DNA from: Hyphomicrobiales bacterium
Lineage (GTDB): Bacteria; Pseudomonadota; Alphaproteobacteria; Rhizobiales; Rhizobiaceae
DNA: 64,000 nt
Direction of reading: 5' to 3'
Assembly: GCA_900472625.1 (NCBI GenBank)
Contig: UCIT01000001.1
Span: forward strand, 62,001 to 126,000
Shown: positions 17,652 to 26,038 of the stretch, in pieces
Layout: the number at the start of each line of letters is the position of its first letter
Position numbering within the stretch: position 1 is the stretch's first letter
Translations under genes and position numbers: made by a program
The notes under the pieces: generated by a model
What the model saw: only the letters and a program-made list of their open reading frames with translations
Databases searched by the model: none
Told to the model about the DNA's origin: nothing

Positions 17652-18977
17652 ATGCGTCTGGTGGCTGGTGGCGATGCGCTGTTTTCAGGTGGCAATCTGC
17701 TGGAAAGGCTCGACCCTGAACTGCTCGATCGCCTCGTCGATTGCGATACGGCCTTCGTCAATGCCGAGTTTATCTGCCCGGACCGGACGACAGCACCGGC
17801 TCCGCGTCGGTTCATGACTGCAGTCGGGATCGAAGCGGTCGACGAACTCGCGTCGATCGGGTTCAACCTTATTTCTTTCGCCAACAACCATACCGGCGAT
17901 TTCGGTCCCCAGGGCGTGATCGACACGATCGAAGCCTGCGAGGAGCGCGGGCTCATCCATAGCGGCATCGGCCGCAGCCTTGAGGAAGCGCGCATGGCGC
18001 AATTCCTTGACAGCCGAGAAGGGCGTATCGGCCTCGTCTCGACCAGCACGACCCGGTCTGCTGAATTCGCTGCCAGCACGGCTGGCGCGGGAATACCGGC
18101 GCGCGCGGGTTTGAATCCTCTTCGTTGGGGACGTGCCTATGTGCTGCCCGAGGAAGAGTTTCAACAGATACGGCGGATCGACGAAATGCTGGGCATTGCC
18201 GCCGGCCGCAAGGAAGTCATGGACGTCGAGGTCATGGTGGATCCTGGCGAGGACCGCATTCCCTTCGGTTCGGTCTTCGAAGGCTCGCTTCAGTTTGAAA
18301 AGGGCGAGCACGCACATATTCGCTACTACGCGAACGAAAAAGACGCCAAGTCGATCCTCGACAATATTCGTGATGCTGCCAACCGCGCTGAATATGTCCT
18401 GCTCAGCCTACATGCGCATGAGGGAACGGAAGAGAACTGGTATTCGCCGCGCCCCGCGCCGTTCATCGAGGAGTTTGCACGCCGGGCCATCGATGCCGGC
18501 GCAACTGCTGTGATCGGTCACGGGCCGCATATGCTGCGCGGTATCGAATTCTACAAAGGAAAGCCGATTTTTTACTCCCTCGGCAGCCTGCTGATGGAGT
18601 TCGAGGCCGGCATGCAGCGCATGACGCCCGAAATGTACGAGACCTACGGCTTCACCAAGGACTCGCTTCCATCGCACCTGCACATGTCGCGTGCCCGCGA
18701 TGCCGAGGGAAAGCCGATCGGTTTCTATGCAGATCAGCGGTTCTCCAGGTCGGCCATTGCCATTCTCGATATGGAGCAGGGCGAGATCAAGGTCAGGCTT
18801 GTGCCGCTGGACCTCGACCTCAACAGATCACGACCCTCCGAGCGAGGTCTCCCGGCCTGCGCGAAGCCTGATCTCGCCCGCGAGATCGCTGAAGACTTGG
18901 CCGTCATGAGCGAGGCCTATGGCACCGAAGTTCGCTACAACGAGGCCGACGGGCTAATCGACGTTCTGCCAGCATAA
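17652..18977 (+). CDS. CapA-family metallophosphatase-like protein (PGA_cap)
   Basis: A 441-residue protein of the poly-gamma-glutamate capsule CapA family, a calcineurin-like metallophosphatase fold. Metal-binding motifs are visible in order: LVAGGDALFSGG (Asp), SFANNHTGDFGPQG (Asn-His), LSLHAHEGTEENWYSP (His) and VIGHGPHMLRGIEFYKGKPI (His). No signal peptide is present, so it is probably cytoplasmic, unlike membrane-anchored Bacillus CapA. RBS GGGAATAAG precedes the ATG. It is transcribed away from the hydroxyacid dehydrogenase/TctBAC unit. In proteobacterial catabolic loci such proteins are common but their reaction is largely unassigned; a capsule role here is unlikely because no capB or capC is nearby. 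Confidence 0.85.
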   Translation: MRLVAGGDALFSGGNLLERLDPELLDRLVDCDTAFVNAEFICPDRTTAPAPRRFMTAVGIEAVDELASIGFNLISFANNHTGDFGPQGVIDTIEACEERGLIHSGIGRSLEEARMAQFLDSREGRIGLVSTSTTRSAEFAASTAGAGIPARAGLNPLRWGRAYVLPEEEFQQIRRIDEMLGIAAGRKEVMDVEVMVDPGEDRIPFGSVFEGSLQFEKGEHAHIRYYANEKDAKSILDNIRDAANRAEYVLLSLHAHEGTEENWYSPRPAPFIEEFARRAIDAGATAVIGHGPHMLRGIEFYKGKPIFYSLGSLLMEFEAGMQRMTPEMYETYGFTKDSLPSHLHMSRARDAEGKPIGFYADQRFSRSAIAILDMEQGEIKVRLVPLDLDLNRSRPSERGLPACAKPDLAREIAEDLAVMSEAYGTEVRYNEADGLIDVLPA

Positions 18978-18993
18978 GATCGGCTTGCCGATC
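18978..18993. terminator. Short hairpin between convergent capA-like and TetR genes
   Basis: GATCGGC-TT-GCCGATC directly follows the capA-like stop codon and touches the TetR stop codon from the other side. The stem is perfect but short and no T-run follows on either strand, so bidirectional termination is only a possibility. Confidence 0.4.
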
Positions 18994-19537
18994 ACGCGGC
19001 GAGAAGTCTCGCAGCGATGTCCTTTGCCGTCGCTGCGGCATTCGCCTCGCGGCGAAGCACCGCGCCCGCAAGCGCGCCTTCGTAGAGCAACAGCAACTGC
19101 TCGGCGAGCGCGTCATCGGCGTCTGCGCCAAGCAAGCCTTTGAAGAAGCTTTTCAGAAAAAGCTTGTGGCTGCGGGATGTCTGCTGGATTTCGGATGAAT
19201 GCGGGTTCTCGATTGCTGCGATCAGAAACGCGCAGCCGCGAAAACTTTCGGCGCTGGTCTTCCGTTCCAGGTTCGAGAACACATCGAGGATGGGCATCGC
19301 GCCCGTCCGTCCGAGTGTCAGGCTCGACAACTGTTCCCGTACTTGTGCGTCGCGCTCGACAAGGTAGGCAACGATCAACGCTTCCTTGCTCTCGAAGTGG
19401 CGATAAAACGTCGCCTTCGTCGTTCGCAGGTGCTTAACGAGCTCCGTCATCCCGACGAGATACGTGCCGCCGGCGTAAAACACATCGCCAACGCGAGAAA
19501 GTATCTCGTCGCGTGTCTGGGAAAGGGTCGGCGTCAT
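18992..19537 (-). CDS. TetR/AcrR-family transcriptional regulator
   Basis: A 181-residue regulator. The N-terminal helix-turn-helix includes VGMTELVKHLRTTKATFYRHFESKEALIVAYL, the TetR recognition-helix region with the typical YRHFxSKEAL ending. The C-terminal ligand domain contains FRGCAFLIAAIENPHSS, seen in many AcrR-like members with a TetR_C_33-type domain. AAGG lies ahead of the ATG. It is convergent with the capA-like gene. Its targets are unknown; the ddh/capA divergent region (dyad at 17519-17551) is the closest candidate, and autoregulation is likely for the family. Confidence 0.9.
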   Translation of the reverse strand: MTPTLSQTRDEILSRVGDVFYAGGTYLVGMTELVKHLRTTKATFYRHFESKEALIVAYLVERDAQVREQLSSLTLGRTGAMPILDVFSNLERKTSAESFRGCAFLIAAIENPHSSEIQQTSRSHKLFLKSFFKGLLGADADDALAEQLLLLYEGALAGAVLRREANAAATAKDIAARLLAA

Positions 19538-19695
19538 TCAAACCTTAGCTCGTGGAACCATCCATCAGACGCGCAGTCTGACGTCGGAAGCAGCATATCC
19601 AGATTCTAGCGCGAGCGCGACACGAAACATGAAAAGCCGCAACGCACGGCGCGGCAGTCTTTCCACCGCTGACCGATATGAAGTCGCTATCGCCG

Positions 19696-20604
19696 TCAAG
19701 ACGCGTCGTGCTGCCTGAGGAAATCGGACACGATCGACATGCAGAGCTCCTTTTCCTCGACATGCGGCATGTGGCTGGACTGCTCGAACACCACCCAGCG
19801 GCAGCCGGGCACCCGTTCCACGTAGGGCCGTACGACCTCGGGTGTCGCCTCGTCGTGGCGACCCGAAATCAGCAGCGTCGGCGCGACGATCTGGGGCAGG
19901 CGGTCTTCGATCGTCCAGTCCTTCATCGTGCCGATGACGTGGAACTCGGTGGGGCCGTTCATGTTGCGGTAGACGGTGTTGTCTTCGTCCATGATTGCAA
20001 AGGTCCGCGCGACTTCGGGTGGCCATGGCGAGACCCGGCAGACGTGACGGTCGTAGAATACCCGTGAGGCGGCGATGTAGTCAGGATCCGTGATCATGCC
20101 TGCTTCCTCGTGCCTTAGCAACGTGGCTTGCACATCGGCGGGAAGCTCTGCGCGCAGCCGATTGGCTTCCGACACCCAGGTGTGCATGTTCGCTGGCGAA
20201 TTGGCGATGACAAGCGCCTTCAGTCCTTCAGGCCTAAGAACGGCATGTTCCGCGCCCAGCATGCCGCCCCAGGATTGACCGAGAAAGGCATAGCGGTCGG
20301 CAATGCCAAGATGAGCGAGCAGGGCATCCAGTTCCTCTAGAAACAGGTCTACCGTCCAGAAGTCAGGGCCTTTTTCCGGCAGCCGCGTCGAGTTGCCGTT
20401 TCCGAGCTGATCATAGTGGATGACGGCACGCCCATCGAGGGCAGCGATCTCCTTGAACGAATCGACATAGTCGTGCGTGCAACCCGGACCGCCATGGGCG
20501 ACGACCAGTGGCAGCAGCGGCGAATCCAGTGATCCGGTGATGCGGTACCAGGTCTGGTATTCGCGAAATGGCAGATAGGATTCCTGAACGTCAACCGATG
20601 CCAC
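19696..20604 (-). CDS. Proline iminopeptidase-like alpha/beta hydrolase (first of two flanking the LuxR solo)
   Basis: A 302-residue alpha/beta hydrolase of the proline iminopeptidase/L-amino-acid amidase family (peptidase S33). The oxyanion-hole motif HGGPG is at about 37-41. The nucleophile is in GQSWGG (Ser111), with Asp251 in SGRHDEATP and His278 in SSHMPH. The family-specific [12 protein letters not shown] segment lies in the lid. The start is GTG at 20604 with GGAG seven bases upstream. A lux-box-like dyad at 20667-20684 is centred about 71 bases before the start, and the LuxR solo gene ends right there. In plant-responsive LuxR systems (OryR, XccR, PsoR, PipR) the adjacent pip gene is the regulated target. 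No signal peptide, so cytoplasmic. Confidence 0.92.
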   Translation of the reverse strand: MASVDVQESYLPFREYQTWYRITGSLDSPLLPLVVAHGGPGCTHDYVDSFKEIAALDGRAVIHYDQLGNGNSTRLPEKGPDFWTVDLFLEELDALLAHLGIADRYAFLGQSWGGMLGAEHAVLRPEGLKALVIANSPANMHTWVSEANRLRAELPADVQATLLRHEEAGMITDPDYIAASRVFYDRHVCRVSPWPPEVARTFAIMDEDNTVYRNMNGPTEFHVIGTMKDWTIEDRLPQIVAPTLLISGRHDEATPEVVRPYVERVPGCRWVVFEQSSHMPHVEEKELCMSIVSDFLRQHDAS

Positions 20605-20666
20605 GCTTTATCTCCATTGGGGTGTTGCGATGGAGAAAGCATAGCGTCCGGCTTGCCGCAGCGGCA

Positions 20667-20684
20667 CCTATCACAAGTTATAGG
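20667..20684. promoter_or_regulatory. lux-box-like dyad upstream of the first pip-like gene
   Basis: CCTATCACAAGTTATAGG is an 18-bp imperfect palindrome (14 of 18 positions symmetrical: CCTAT.AC..GT.ATAGG). It overlaps the luxR stop codon. Its centre is about 71 bases upstream of the GTG of the first pip-like gene, which fits a class II activator site at -42 with a leader of about 30 bases. A relative with 14 of 18 identical bases occurs at 21505-21522. Confidence 0.7.
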
Positions 20685-21453
20685 ACGGCTGGTCTTCCAG
20701 CAGCCGGTAATGCGTTGCGCGCACCACGGCCTGGGTCCGGTTCTTGGCCCCCAGCTTCTTTGCCGCAGCGTTGAGATGCATCACGACGGTTGGCACCGAG
20801 CGGCCGATGATGCGGGAAATTTCCTTGGCGGACAGGCCGTCTGCCGAGTGACGCAGGCATTCCCGCTCCCGCTCGGTCAGATGCGTGCGTGTCCCCGTCT
20901 TCGCTGTCTTGTCGAATGCGTCGAAAGCCGCCTCGTGAAAAACATGGGCCATCAGGCTGAAGTCCGCCATGTGCCGATCGGCATCACCGCGAAAATCGCT
21001 GCGGGCGCCGAAGCGCACGCCCGTCACGGTCGCGCAATCACCGCGCGGCAGATGCACCGGCACGGTGACGCCGCAGGACATGTCGCGCTCGTAGAGGTAA
21101 CGCGATACCGGTGCGCTGCGCTCGCTCAGAAACCGGTTGATCGGCGTGCCCGCGCTGAGGTCGTAATTCCAGAAGAATGGCGTCGTCGTCCGCATCGCCA
21201 GCATCTGCACGGGATCGATGCGGAAGTACTCGCGATCGAACCAGTATTCGCGCATATCCTCGGAAATGTTGCGCAGCTTTAGCAGCGAGGGGAGCATCAA
21301 CTCGCCGTCGAGATCATAGGGTACTGGCGTGTAGTCGTAGATAAGCGCGTCAAAGCCGAATGCCTTGATGGCATCGAAGGCACTGTCGATCCTGCCATCC
21401 AGCGTTTGCTCGGCCGTGAACCGCGATCTGATCGCACCGATATCCTTGAACAT
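20671..21453 (-). CDS. LuxR-family solo regulator of the plant-responsive (PAB) type
   Basis: About 260 residues: an N-terminal autoinducer-binding domain and a C-terminal GerE/LuxR helix-turn-helix (LTERERECLRHSADGLSAKE, then IIGRSVPTVVMHLNAAAKKL). No luxI synthase gene is nearby, so it is a solo. In the ligand pocket the Trp57 and Tyr61 of AHL-binding LuxR proteins are replaced by Met and Trp (EDMREYWFDREYFRIDPV), with Asp70, Pro71 and Trp85 kept at the expected spacing. Numbered from this start the residues are about Met67, Trp71, Asp80, Pro81 and Trp95. This Met/Trp pair marks the OryR/XccR/NesR/PipR group that senses plant-derived compounds instead of AHLs. ATG at 21453 has AGGA upstream; a GTG six bases earlier is less likely. 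Pip-like genes flank it on both sides. Confidence 0.93.
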   Translation of the reverse strand: MFKDIGAIRSRFTAEQTLDGRIDSAFDAIKAFGFDALIYDYTPVPYDLDGELMLPSLLKLRNISEDMREYWFDREYFRIDPVQMLAMRTTTPFFWNYDLSAGTPINRFLSERSAPVSRYLYERDMSCGVTVPVHLPRGDCATVTGVRFGARSDFRGDADRHMADFSLMAHVFHEAAFDAFDKTAKTGTRTHLTERERECLRHSADGLSAKEISRIIGRSVPTVVMHLNAAAKKLGAKNRTQAVVRATHYRLLEDQPSYNL

Positions 21454-21504
21454 ATGCACATCCTAGGCTGGGACACAGAAACCTGTGGAACCGGAAAAAC
21501 TGAT

Positions 21505-21522
21505 CCTATCACTTCTTATAGC
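21505..21522. promoter_or_regulatory. lux-box-like dyad in the divergent luxR/pip promoter region
   Basis: CCTATCACTTCTTATAGC matches the site at 20667-20684 in 14 of 18 positions, with partial dyad symmetry. It lies between luxR (start 21453) and the divergent second pip-like gene (start 21602). Its centre is 88 bases before the latter, so it can serve the pip-ABC operon and perhaps luxR autoregulation. Confidence 0.65.
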
Positions 21523-21601
21523 TAGTCCGGAACCGATTATCCGCTAAAAATTGGACATGCTCAAAAGATGAGCACGGAGATTGCAGTGCGGGAGCCTGAA
21601 G

Positions 21602-22495
21602 ATGTGGCGCGAGATTGAACCGGACCAGCGCATCGAAATTGATGTCGCTGGCTACAAGGTTGTTGCCTACAGTTTTGGCTCGGGAGCGGAGACGGTTCTT
21701 TGTCTTAATGGCGGGCCGGGCCTACCCTGTGATTATTTGCGCGAGGCCCATTCCTGCCTGATCGATCAGGGTTATCGAGTGGTTGCCTTCGACCAAGTCG
21801 GGACCGGCGCATCCGATCGCCCTACGGACCCGGCGCTATGGACGATTGGCCGCTATGTCAAAGAGACGGAAACAGTCCGGAAAACCCTGGAACTTGGGAA
21901 AGTTCACCTGCTCGGCCATTCCTGGGGTGGCTGGCTGGGCATCGATTATGCGCTAACATATCCTGAGAACCTGCAGACACTGATCCTGGAGGATACCGTC
22001 GCCGATATGCCGCATCTGATCTCGGAACTCGAGCGATTGCGGAGTGCTTTAGGTTCCGAGACGGTTGCGATGATGCAGAAGCACGAAGCGCGGGGCAGCA
22101 TCGATCATCCGGAATATCTCGCGGCGATCACCATTCTCAACTACCGGCATGTGTGCCGCCTTTCGCAATGGCCAGCGCCGGTCAATCGATCGCTCGACGA
22201 TTGGAACATGGGGCCATACGGCACGATGCAGGGCCCCAACGAATTTCTCTACACCGGCAATCTGAAGGACTGGAACCGCGTGCCGGATTTGCAGAAGATC
22301 AGCGTGCCGGTGCTGATCACCTGCGGGGAGCATGACGAACTGACGCCGGCTTGTGCCCTGCGGATGAAGCTGAACCTGCCGGATGCCGAGCTTAAAGTCA
22401 TCGACAATGCCAGCCACATGCCCTTCTATGAAAATCCTGATGCTTACTACCCCGCCCTGATCGATTTTCTCTCTCGTCACAGGATGCAAGGATGA
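21602..22495 (+). CDS. Proline iminopeptidase-like alpha/beta hydrolase (second, heads the ABC operon)
   Basis: A 297-residue S33-family hydrolase, distantly paralogous to the one at 19696-20604. Motifs are NGGPG (about 36-40, oxyanion hole), GHSWGGW with Ser107, CGEHDELTP with Asp245 and NASHMPF with His272. The shared NYRHVCRLSQWP lid segment supports the iminopeptidase/amidase branch. ATG at 21602 is chosen over 21581 because GGGAG is six bases upstream. It lies 48 bases before the peptide ABC permease gene on the same strand with no terminator between, so the hydrolase and importer are probably one operon under the 21505-21522 dyad. It may process an imported peptide-like or amide signal. 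Confidence 0.92.
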   Translation: MWREIEPDQRIEIDVAGYKVVAYSFGSGAETVLCLNGGPGLPCDYLREAHSCLIDQGYRVVAFDQVGTGASDRPTDPALWTIGRYVKETETVRKTLELGKVHLLGHSWGGWLGIDYALTYPENLQTLILEDTVADMPHLISELERLRSALGSETVAMMQKHEARGSIDHPEYLAAITILNYRHVCRLSQWPAPVNRSLDDWNMGPYGTMQGPNEFLYTGNLKDWNRVPDLQKISVPVLITCGEHDELTPACALRMKLNLPDAELKVIDNASHMPFYENPDAYYPALIDFLSRHRMQG

Positions 22496-22543
22496 GCCAT
22501 CTCGGTGATATCCAAGGCAATTGCCAGCTTGGAAAGCGCGTGA

Positions 22544-23482
22544 ATGCATCGGTATAGATTTGTTCTGTTCCGCCCTCTGCAGTTCCTGCCGGTGCTGCTT
22601 GGCATAAGTATCATCACGTTCATCCTCGTTCGGCTCATTCCCGGCGATCCCGCACGCGTGCTGCTTGGCGCCCGCTCGACCCCCACGGCGATCGCTAACA
22701 TTCGCGCTCAGTACGGTCTTGATGAGCCGGTCTGGCTGCAATATTTCTACTTTCTGCAGAATCTTGGCAAGGGCGAGATGGGCAAGTCGATCCTCTACAA
22801 GATCGATGTGCTGAAGCTGATCCTGACAAGGATAGAGCCGACGCTGACGCTGGTACTCGCAAGCGTCGTCCTGTCGATATTGACCGCCGTTCCAATGGCA
22901 GCACTTGCCGCGCGCAACAGCGGGCGGATGCCCGATCATGCGGTCCGTATCGTATCGACTCTCGGCCTCGGCTTTCCGCCCTTCTGGCTGGCGCTGATGC
23001 TGATCATCCTGTTTTCCGTCAAGTTTGGTGTCTTCCCGGTGTCGGGTTATGGCGATACCATCTTCGACAAGGCCGGTCATCTGATCCTGCCAAGCCTGAC
23101 GATTGCCCTATCGCTGTCGGCCGTGCTGACGCGCAGCCTGCGCGCGGCGATGATCGTCGAGTTGAATTCCGATCTGGCGACGGCGGCGCGCGCCCGCGGC
23201 ATGCCTGAGAGCATCGTCTTCTGGCGGCACGTGTTGCCCAATTCGCTGGTGCCGACCATCAATCTTCTCGCCGTCAACATTGGCTGGCTGATCGGCGGCA
23301 CAGTCGTCGTCGAAACCGTGTTTGCCATTCCCGGCATGGGCCAGCTCCTGGTGCGTGCCATATTCTCGCGGGACTACATGGTGGTCCAGGGCGTGGCCAT
23401 GGTGTTTGCCTGCGCGACCGTGCTGGTCAACTTCCTCGCCGACATCGTCACGGTGACCCTTGATCCGAGGGTGCGGCTATGA
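22544..23482 (+). CDS. Peptide-type ABC transporter permease (DppB family), second system
   Basis: A 312-residue permease with the DppB landmarks: a first helix followed by ILVRLIPGDPARVLLG, the LDEPVWLQYFYFLQNL periplasmic segment, and the C-terminal ETVFAIPGMGQLLVRAIFSRD motif. The EAA loop is at AARARGMPESIVFWRHVLPN. It follows the second pip-like gene and overlaps the DppC-type gene by four bases. In Pseudomonas GM79 a peptide ABC transporter beside PipR is needed for response to the plant-type signal, so this importer is a candidate for signal uptake. Confidence 0.93.
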   Translation: MHRYRFVLFRPLQFLPVLLGISIITFILVRLIPGDPARVLLGARSTPTAIANIRAQYGLDEPVWLQYFYFLQNLGKGEMGKSILYKIDVLKLILTRIEPTLTLVLASVVLSILTAVPMAALAARNSGRMPDHAVRIVSTLGLGFPPFWLALMLIILFSVKFGVFPVSGYGDTIFDKAGHLILPSLTIALSLSAVLTRSLRAAMIVELNSDLATAARARGMPESIVFWRHVLPNSLVPTINLLAVNIGWLIGGTVVVETVFAIPGMGQLLVRAIFSRDYMVVQGVAMVFACATVLVNFLADIVTVTLDPRVRL

Positions 23483-24327
23483 CGACGGCGGCTGTCCGGA
23501 TGACTGTTCCGTGGAGCCGGTTTCTCGGCCGCCACATGACGCTTGCCATCGGTGCCGGTATCCTTGGGATGTTCCTGCTGATTGCGCTCGCCGCACCACT
23601 GATCGCGCCCTACGATCCGATCCTGCAGAATGCGGAGGCGCGCATGATCCCGCCGGCGCTGGTCCATCCCTTCGGCACCGACAATTTTGGACGCGATATC
23701 CTGTCGCGGGTCATCTGGGGCGCCCGTATCGACCTGCAGATTGCCGTCATCGGCGTCGTGTTTCCATTTCTGATCGGCACCACGATCGGCACGGTTGCCG
23801 GATTTTTCGGCGGCGTTGTCGATGCCGTCTTCATGCGCCTGGTCGATATCATCCTCGCCTTCCCGTTCCTGGTGCTGATGCTGTCGATCATCGCCATTCT
23901 GGGGCCGGGGCTGTCGAGTTTCTACATAGCGATGGCGCTGGTGGGCTGGGTTTCCTATGCTCGGCTGATCCGCGCGCAGATGCTAGTCTTGAAGAACAGC
24001 GACTATGCCGTGGCTGCCGTCAGCCTCGGCTTCAGCCGAACACGCATCATGTTCCGCCACTTGCTGCCGAACGCCATCGCTGGTTCGCTGGTCTTTTCCA
24101 TGTCGGACGCGGTGCTGGTGCTGCTCAACGGTGCGGCGATCAGCTATCTCGGTCTGGGCGTGCAGCCGCCACTTGCCGAATGGGGCGTGATGGTGGCGGA
24201 AGGTCAGAGTTTTATCACCACCGCGTGGTGGATCACGCTGTTTCCGGGTCTTTCGATCGTGGTGCTGGCCTTTGGATTCAGCCTGGTGGGCGATGGTCTC
24301 GGTGAATGGCTGGGAGTGCGCGAATGA
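23479..24327 (+). CDS. Peptide-type ABC transporter permease (DppC family), second system
   Basis: A 282-residue permease. The N-terminal span is followed by HPFGTDNFGRDILSRVIWGA, the DppC hallmark, then DIILAFPFLVLMLSIIAILG and the EAA loop at AAVSLGFSRTRIMFRHLLPN. It starts within the end of the DppB-type gene (ATGA) and its stop overlaps the ATPase start, so the B-C-DF genes are tightly coupled. It forms the membrane channel with the upstream permease. Confidence 0.93.
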   Translation: MTTAAVRMTVPWSRFLGRHMTLAIGAGILGMFLLIALAAPLIAPYDPILQNAEARMIPPALVHPFGTDNFGRDILSRVIWGARIDLQIAVIGVVFPFLIGTTIGTVAGFFGGVVDAVFMRLVDIILAFPFLVLMLSIIAILGPGLSSFYIAMALVGWVSYARLIRAQMLVLKNSDYAVAAVSLGFSRTRIMFRHLLPNAIAGSLVFSMSDAVLVLLNGAAISYLGLGVQPPLAEWGVMVAEGQSFITTAWWITLFPGLSIVVLAFGFSLVGDGLGEWLGVRE

Positions 24328-26015
24328 GCGATCCGATCCTGTCCATTCGCGATCTGACTGTCACGGCAATGCTCGACGGCGAGCAGCGTACGCTGATCGA
24401 CCATGTCTCGTTCGACCTCGCCAAGGGCGAAATACTCGGGCTAGTGGGCGAGAGCGGCTCCGGCAAAAGCATGATCTGCCGTTCCCTTGTCCAACTCCTG
24501 CCGTCGAAGGCGATCGCCATCACCGGCGGCTCGGTCATGCTGGGCGGCCGGGACCTCGTGGCGCTGGATGAAGCGGCGATGCGGTCTGTCAGGGGCGCCG
24601 ATATCGGCATGGTGTTCCAGAACCCGACCAGCCATCTCGATCCCGTCATGCGCATCGGCGATCAGGTCGCCGAGGGTATCCGCTATCATCAGGGCAAGTC
24701 GCGCCGGGAAGCGAAATCGGCGGCAATCGATATTCTCGCTCAGGTCGGATTCCCCAATCCGGCGCGGCAATACGACAGCTACCCGCACGAATTCTCGGGC
24801 GGCATGCGCCAGCGCGCCATGATCGCGGTAGCACTCTCCTGTGATCCTGAGGTCCTGATCGCAGACGAGCCGACCACGGCGCTCGACGTGACGATACAGG
24901 CGCAGATCCTGAAGCTGCTGATGGATTTGCGCGATAGCCGCGGCCTGTCGATCATCCTGATCACCCACGATCTCGGCGTCGTTGCCCAGACATGTGACCG
25001 GATTGCCGTGCTGCGCCACGGCCAGTTGCTCGAGATCGGTGCCAAACGCGATGTGCTGGCTGCGCCGCAGCATCCCTACACGGTGAGCCTGTTGAAGAGC
25101 CATCCGTCTATGCCGGAGGATAGTGGCGATCCGGCGCCGGCAGCGGGCGTTGCGGAAGCCGTTCGTCAGCCCTTGCTAGAGGTCGACGACCTCGTGGTTC
25201 GCTTCCCCGCTCCGGGCCTGGGATTGTTCAAGGGGGGCAAAACCTATACCGCCGCCGTCAACGGGGTCAGCCTTCGGATCATGCCAGGCGAGACCGTAGG
25301 CATCGTCGGCGAAAGCGGTTCGGGAAAAAGCACCTTGGCACGGGCCATCCTTGGTCTCACGCCGCTGTCGTCGGGCCATGTCACCTTCGAGGGTTCTGAT
25401 CTCGCGCAACAGCGCACGCGAACGCTCGCGCAAATCCGCACACAGGCCGCGATGGTCTTTCAAGATCCGTACAACGCTCTCAATCCACGCATGACCATTG
25501 GCGATACCTTGGCCGAGGTCCTCAAGGTACAGAACAAGGTTCCGCGCGAGCGTATCCCGGCGCGTATTGGTGAACTTCTCGACATGGTCGGCCTCGAGCG
25601 CGAGTTTGCGGTGCGTCGGCCGCGTGCGATGAGTGGCGGCCAATGCCAGCGCGCCGGAATTGCGCGAGCGCTGGCGATCGATCCGAAGATGATCATCGCC
25701 GACGAATGCGTGGCTGCGCTCGATGTGACCATACAGGCGCAGATCATCGATTTGTTCCGCGAGTTGAAGAGCGCGATGAACCTGACGCTACTGTTTATCG
25801 CGCACGATCTCGCGATCGTTCGCGATCTTTGCGAACGCGTCGTGGTGATGCATCGCGGTATCATAGTCGAGGAAGGGCTTTGTGCTGACGTCTTCTCGCA
25901 GCCGAAGCATCCGTACACCGCGGCGCTGATCGCAGCCATTCCAGACATCAATCCCGACAAGCCGCTGTTGAGCGGTCTCTCGGTCACAGCCAAACCGCAT
26001 CTCTTGACTGCCTGA
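24324..26015 (+). CDS. Peptide-type ABC transporter ATP-binding protein (fused), second system
   Basis: About 563 residues with two ABC ATPase domains. The first has GESGSGKSMICRSLV, FSGGMRQR and VLIADEPTTALDV. The second has GESGSGKSTLARAILG and MSGGQCQR, with Walker B IIADECVAALDV in place of the usual ADEPTSALDV; the catalytic Glu is kept. The ATG at 24324 overlaps the permease stop (ATGA), so an earlier start at 24306 is not needed. It energizes the importer that belongs to the LuxR/pip island. Confidence 0.93.
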   Translation: MSDPILSIRDLTVTAMLDGEQRTLIDHVSFDLAKGEILGLVGESGSGKSMICRSLVQLLPSKAIAITGGSVMLGGRDLVALDEAAMRSVRGADIGMVFQNPTSHLDPVMRIGDQVAEGIRYHQGKSRREAKSAAIDILAQVGFPNPARQYDSYPHEFSGGMRQRAMIAVALSCDPEVLIADEPTTALDVTIQAQILKLLMDLRDSRGLSIILITHDLGVVAQTCDRIAVLRHGQLLEIGAKRDVLAAPQHPYTVSLLKSHPSMPEDSGDPAPAAGVAEAVRQPLLEVDDLVVRFPAPGLGLFKGGKTYTAAVNGVSLRIMPGETVGIVGESGSGKSTLARAILGLTPLSSGHVTFEGSDLAQQRTRTLAQIRTQAAMVFQDPYNALNPRMTIGDTLAEVLKVQNKVPRERIPARIGELLDMVGLEREFAVRRPRAMSGGQCQRAGIARALAIDPKMIIADECVAALDVTIQAQIIDLFRELKSAMNLTLLFIAHDLAIVRDLCERVVVMHRGIIVEEGLCADVFSQPKHPYTAALIAAIPDINPDKPLLSGLSVTAKPHLLTA

Positions 26016-26038
26016 CAATAACAAAGGGAACCTACGAT

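Noticed and set aside
20617..21282. A 221-codon plus-strand frame over the LuxR gene
   Set aside because: Antisense to the LuxR regulator, whose domains and pocket residues are clear.
22049..23080. A 343-codon open frame on the minus strand
   Set aside because: It overlaps two confident genes (pip2 and the DppB-type permease) in antisense and is rich in His, Arg and Gln, typical of a shadow frame.
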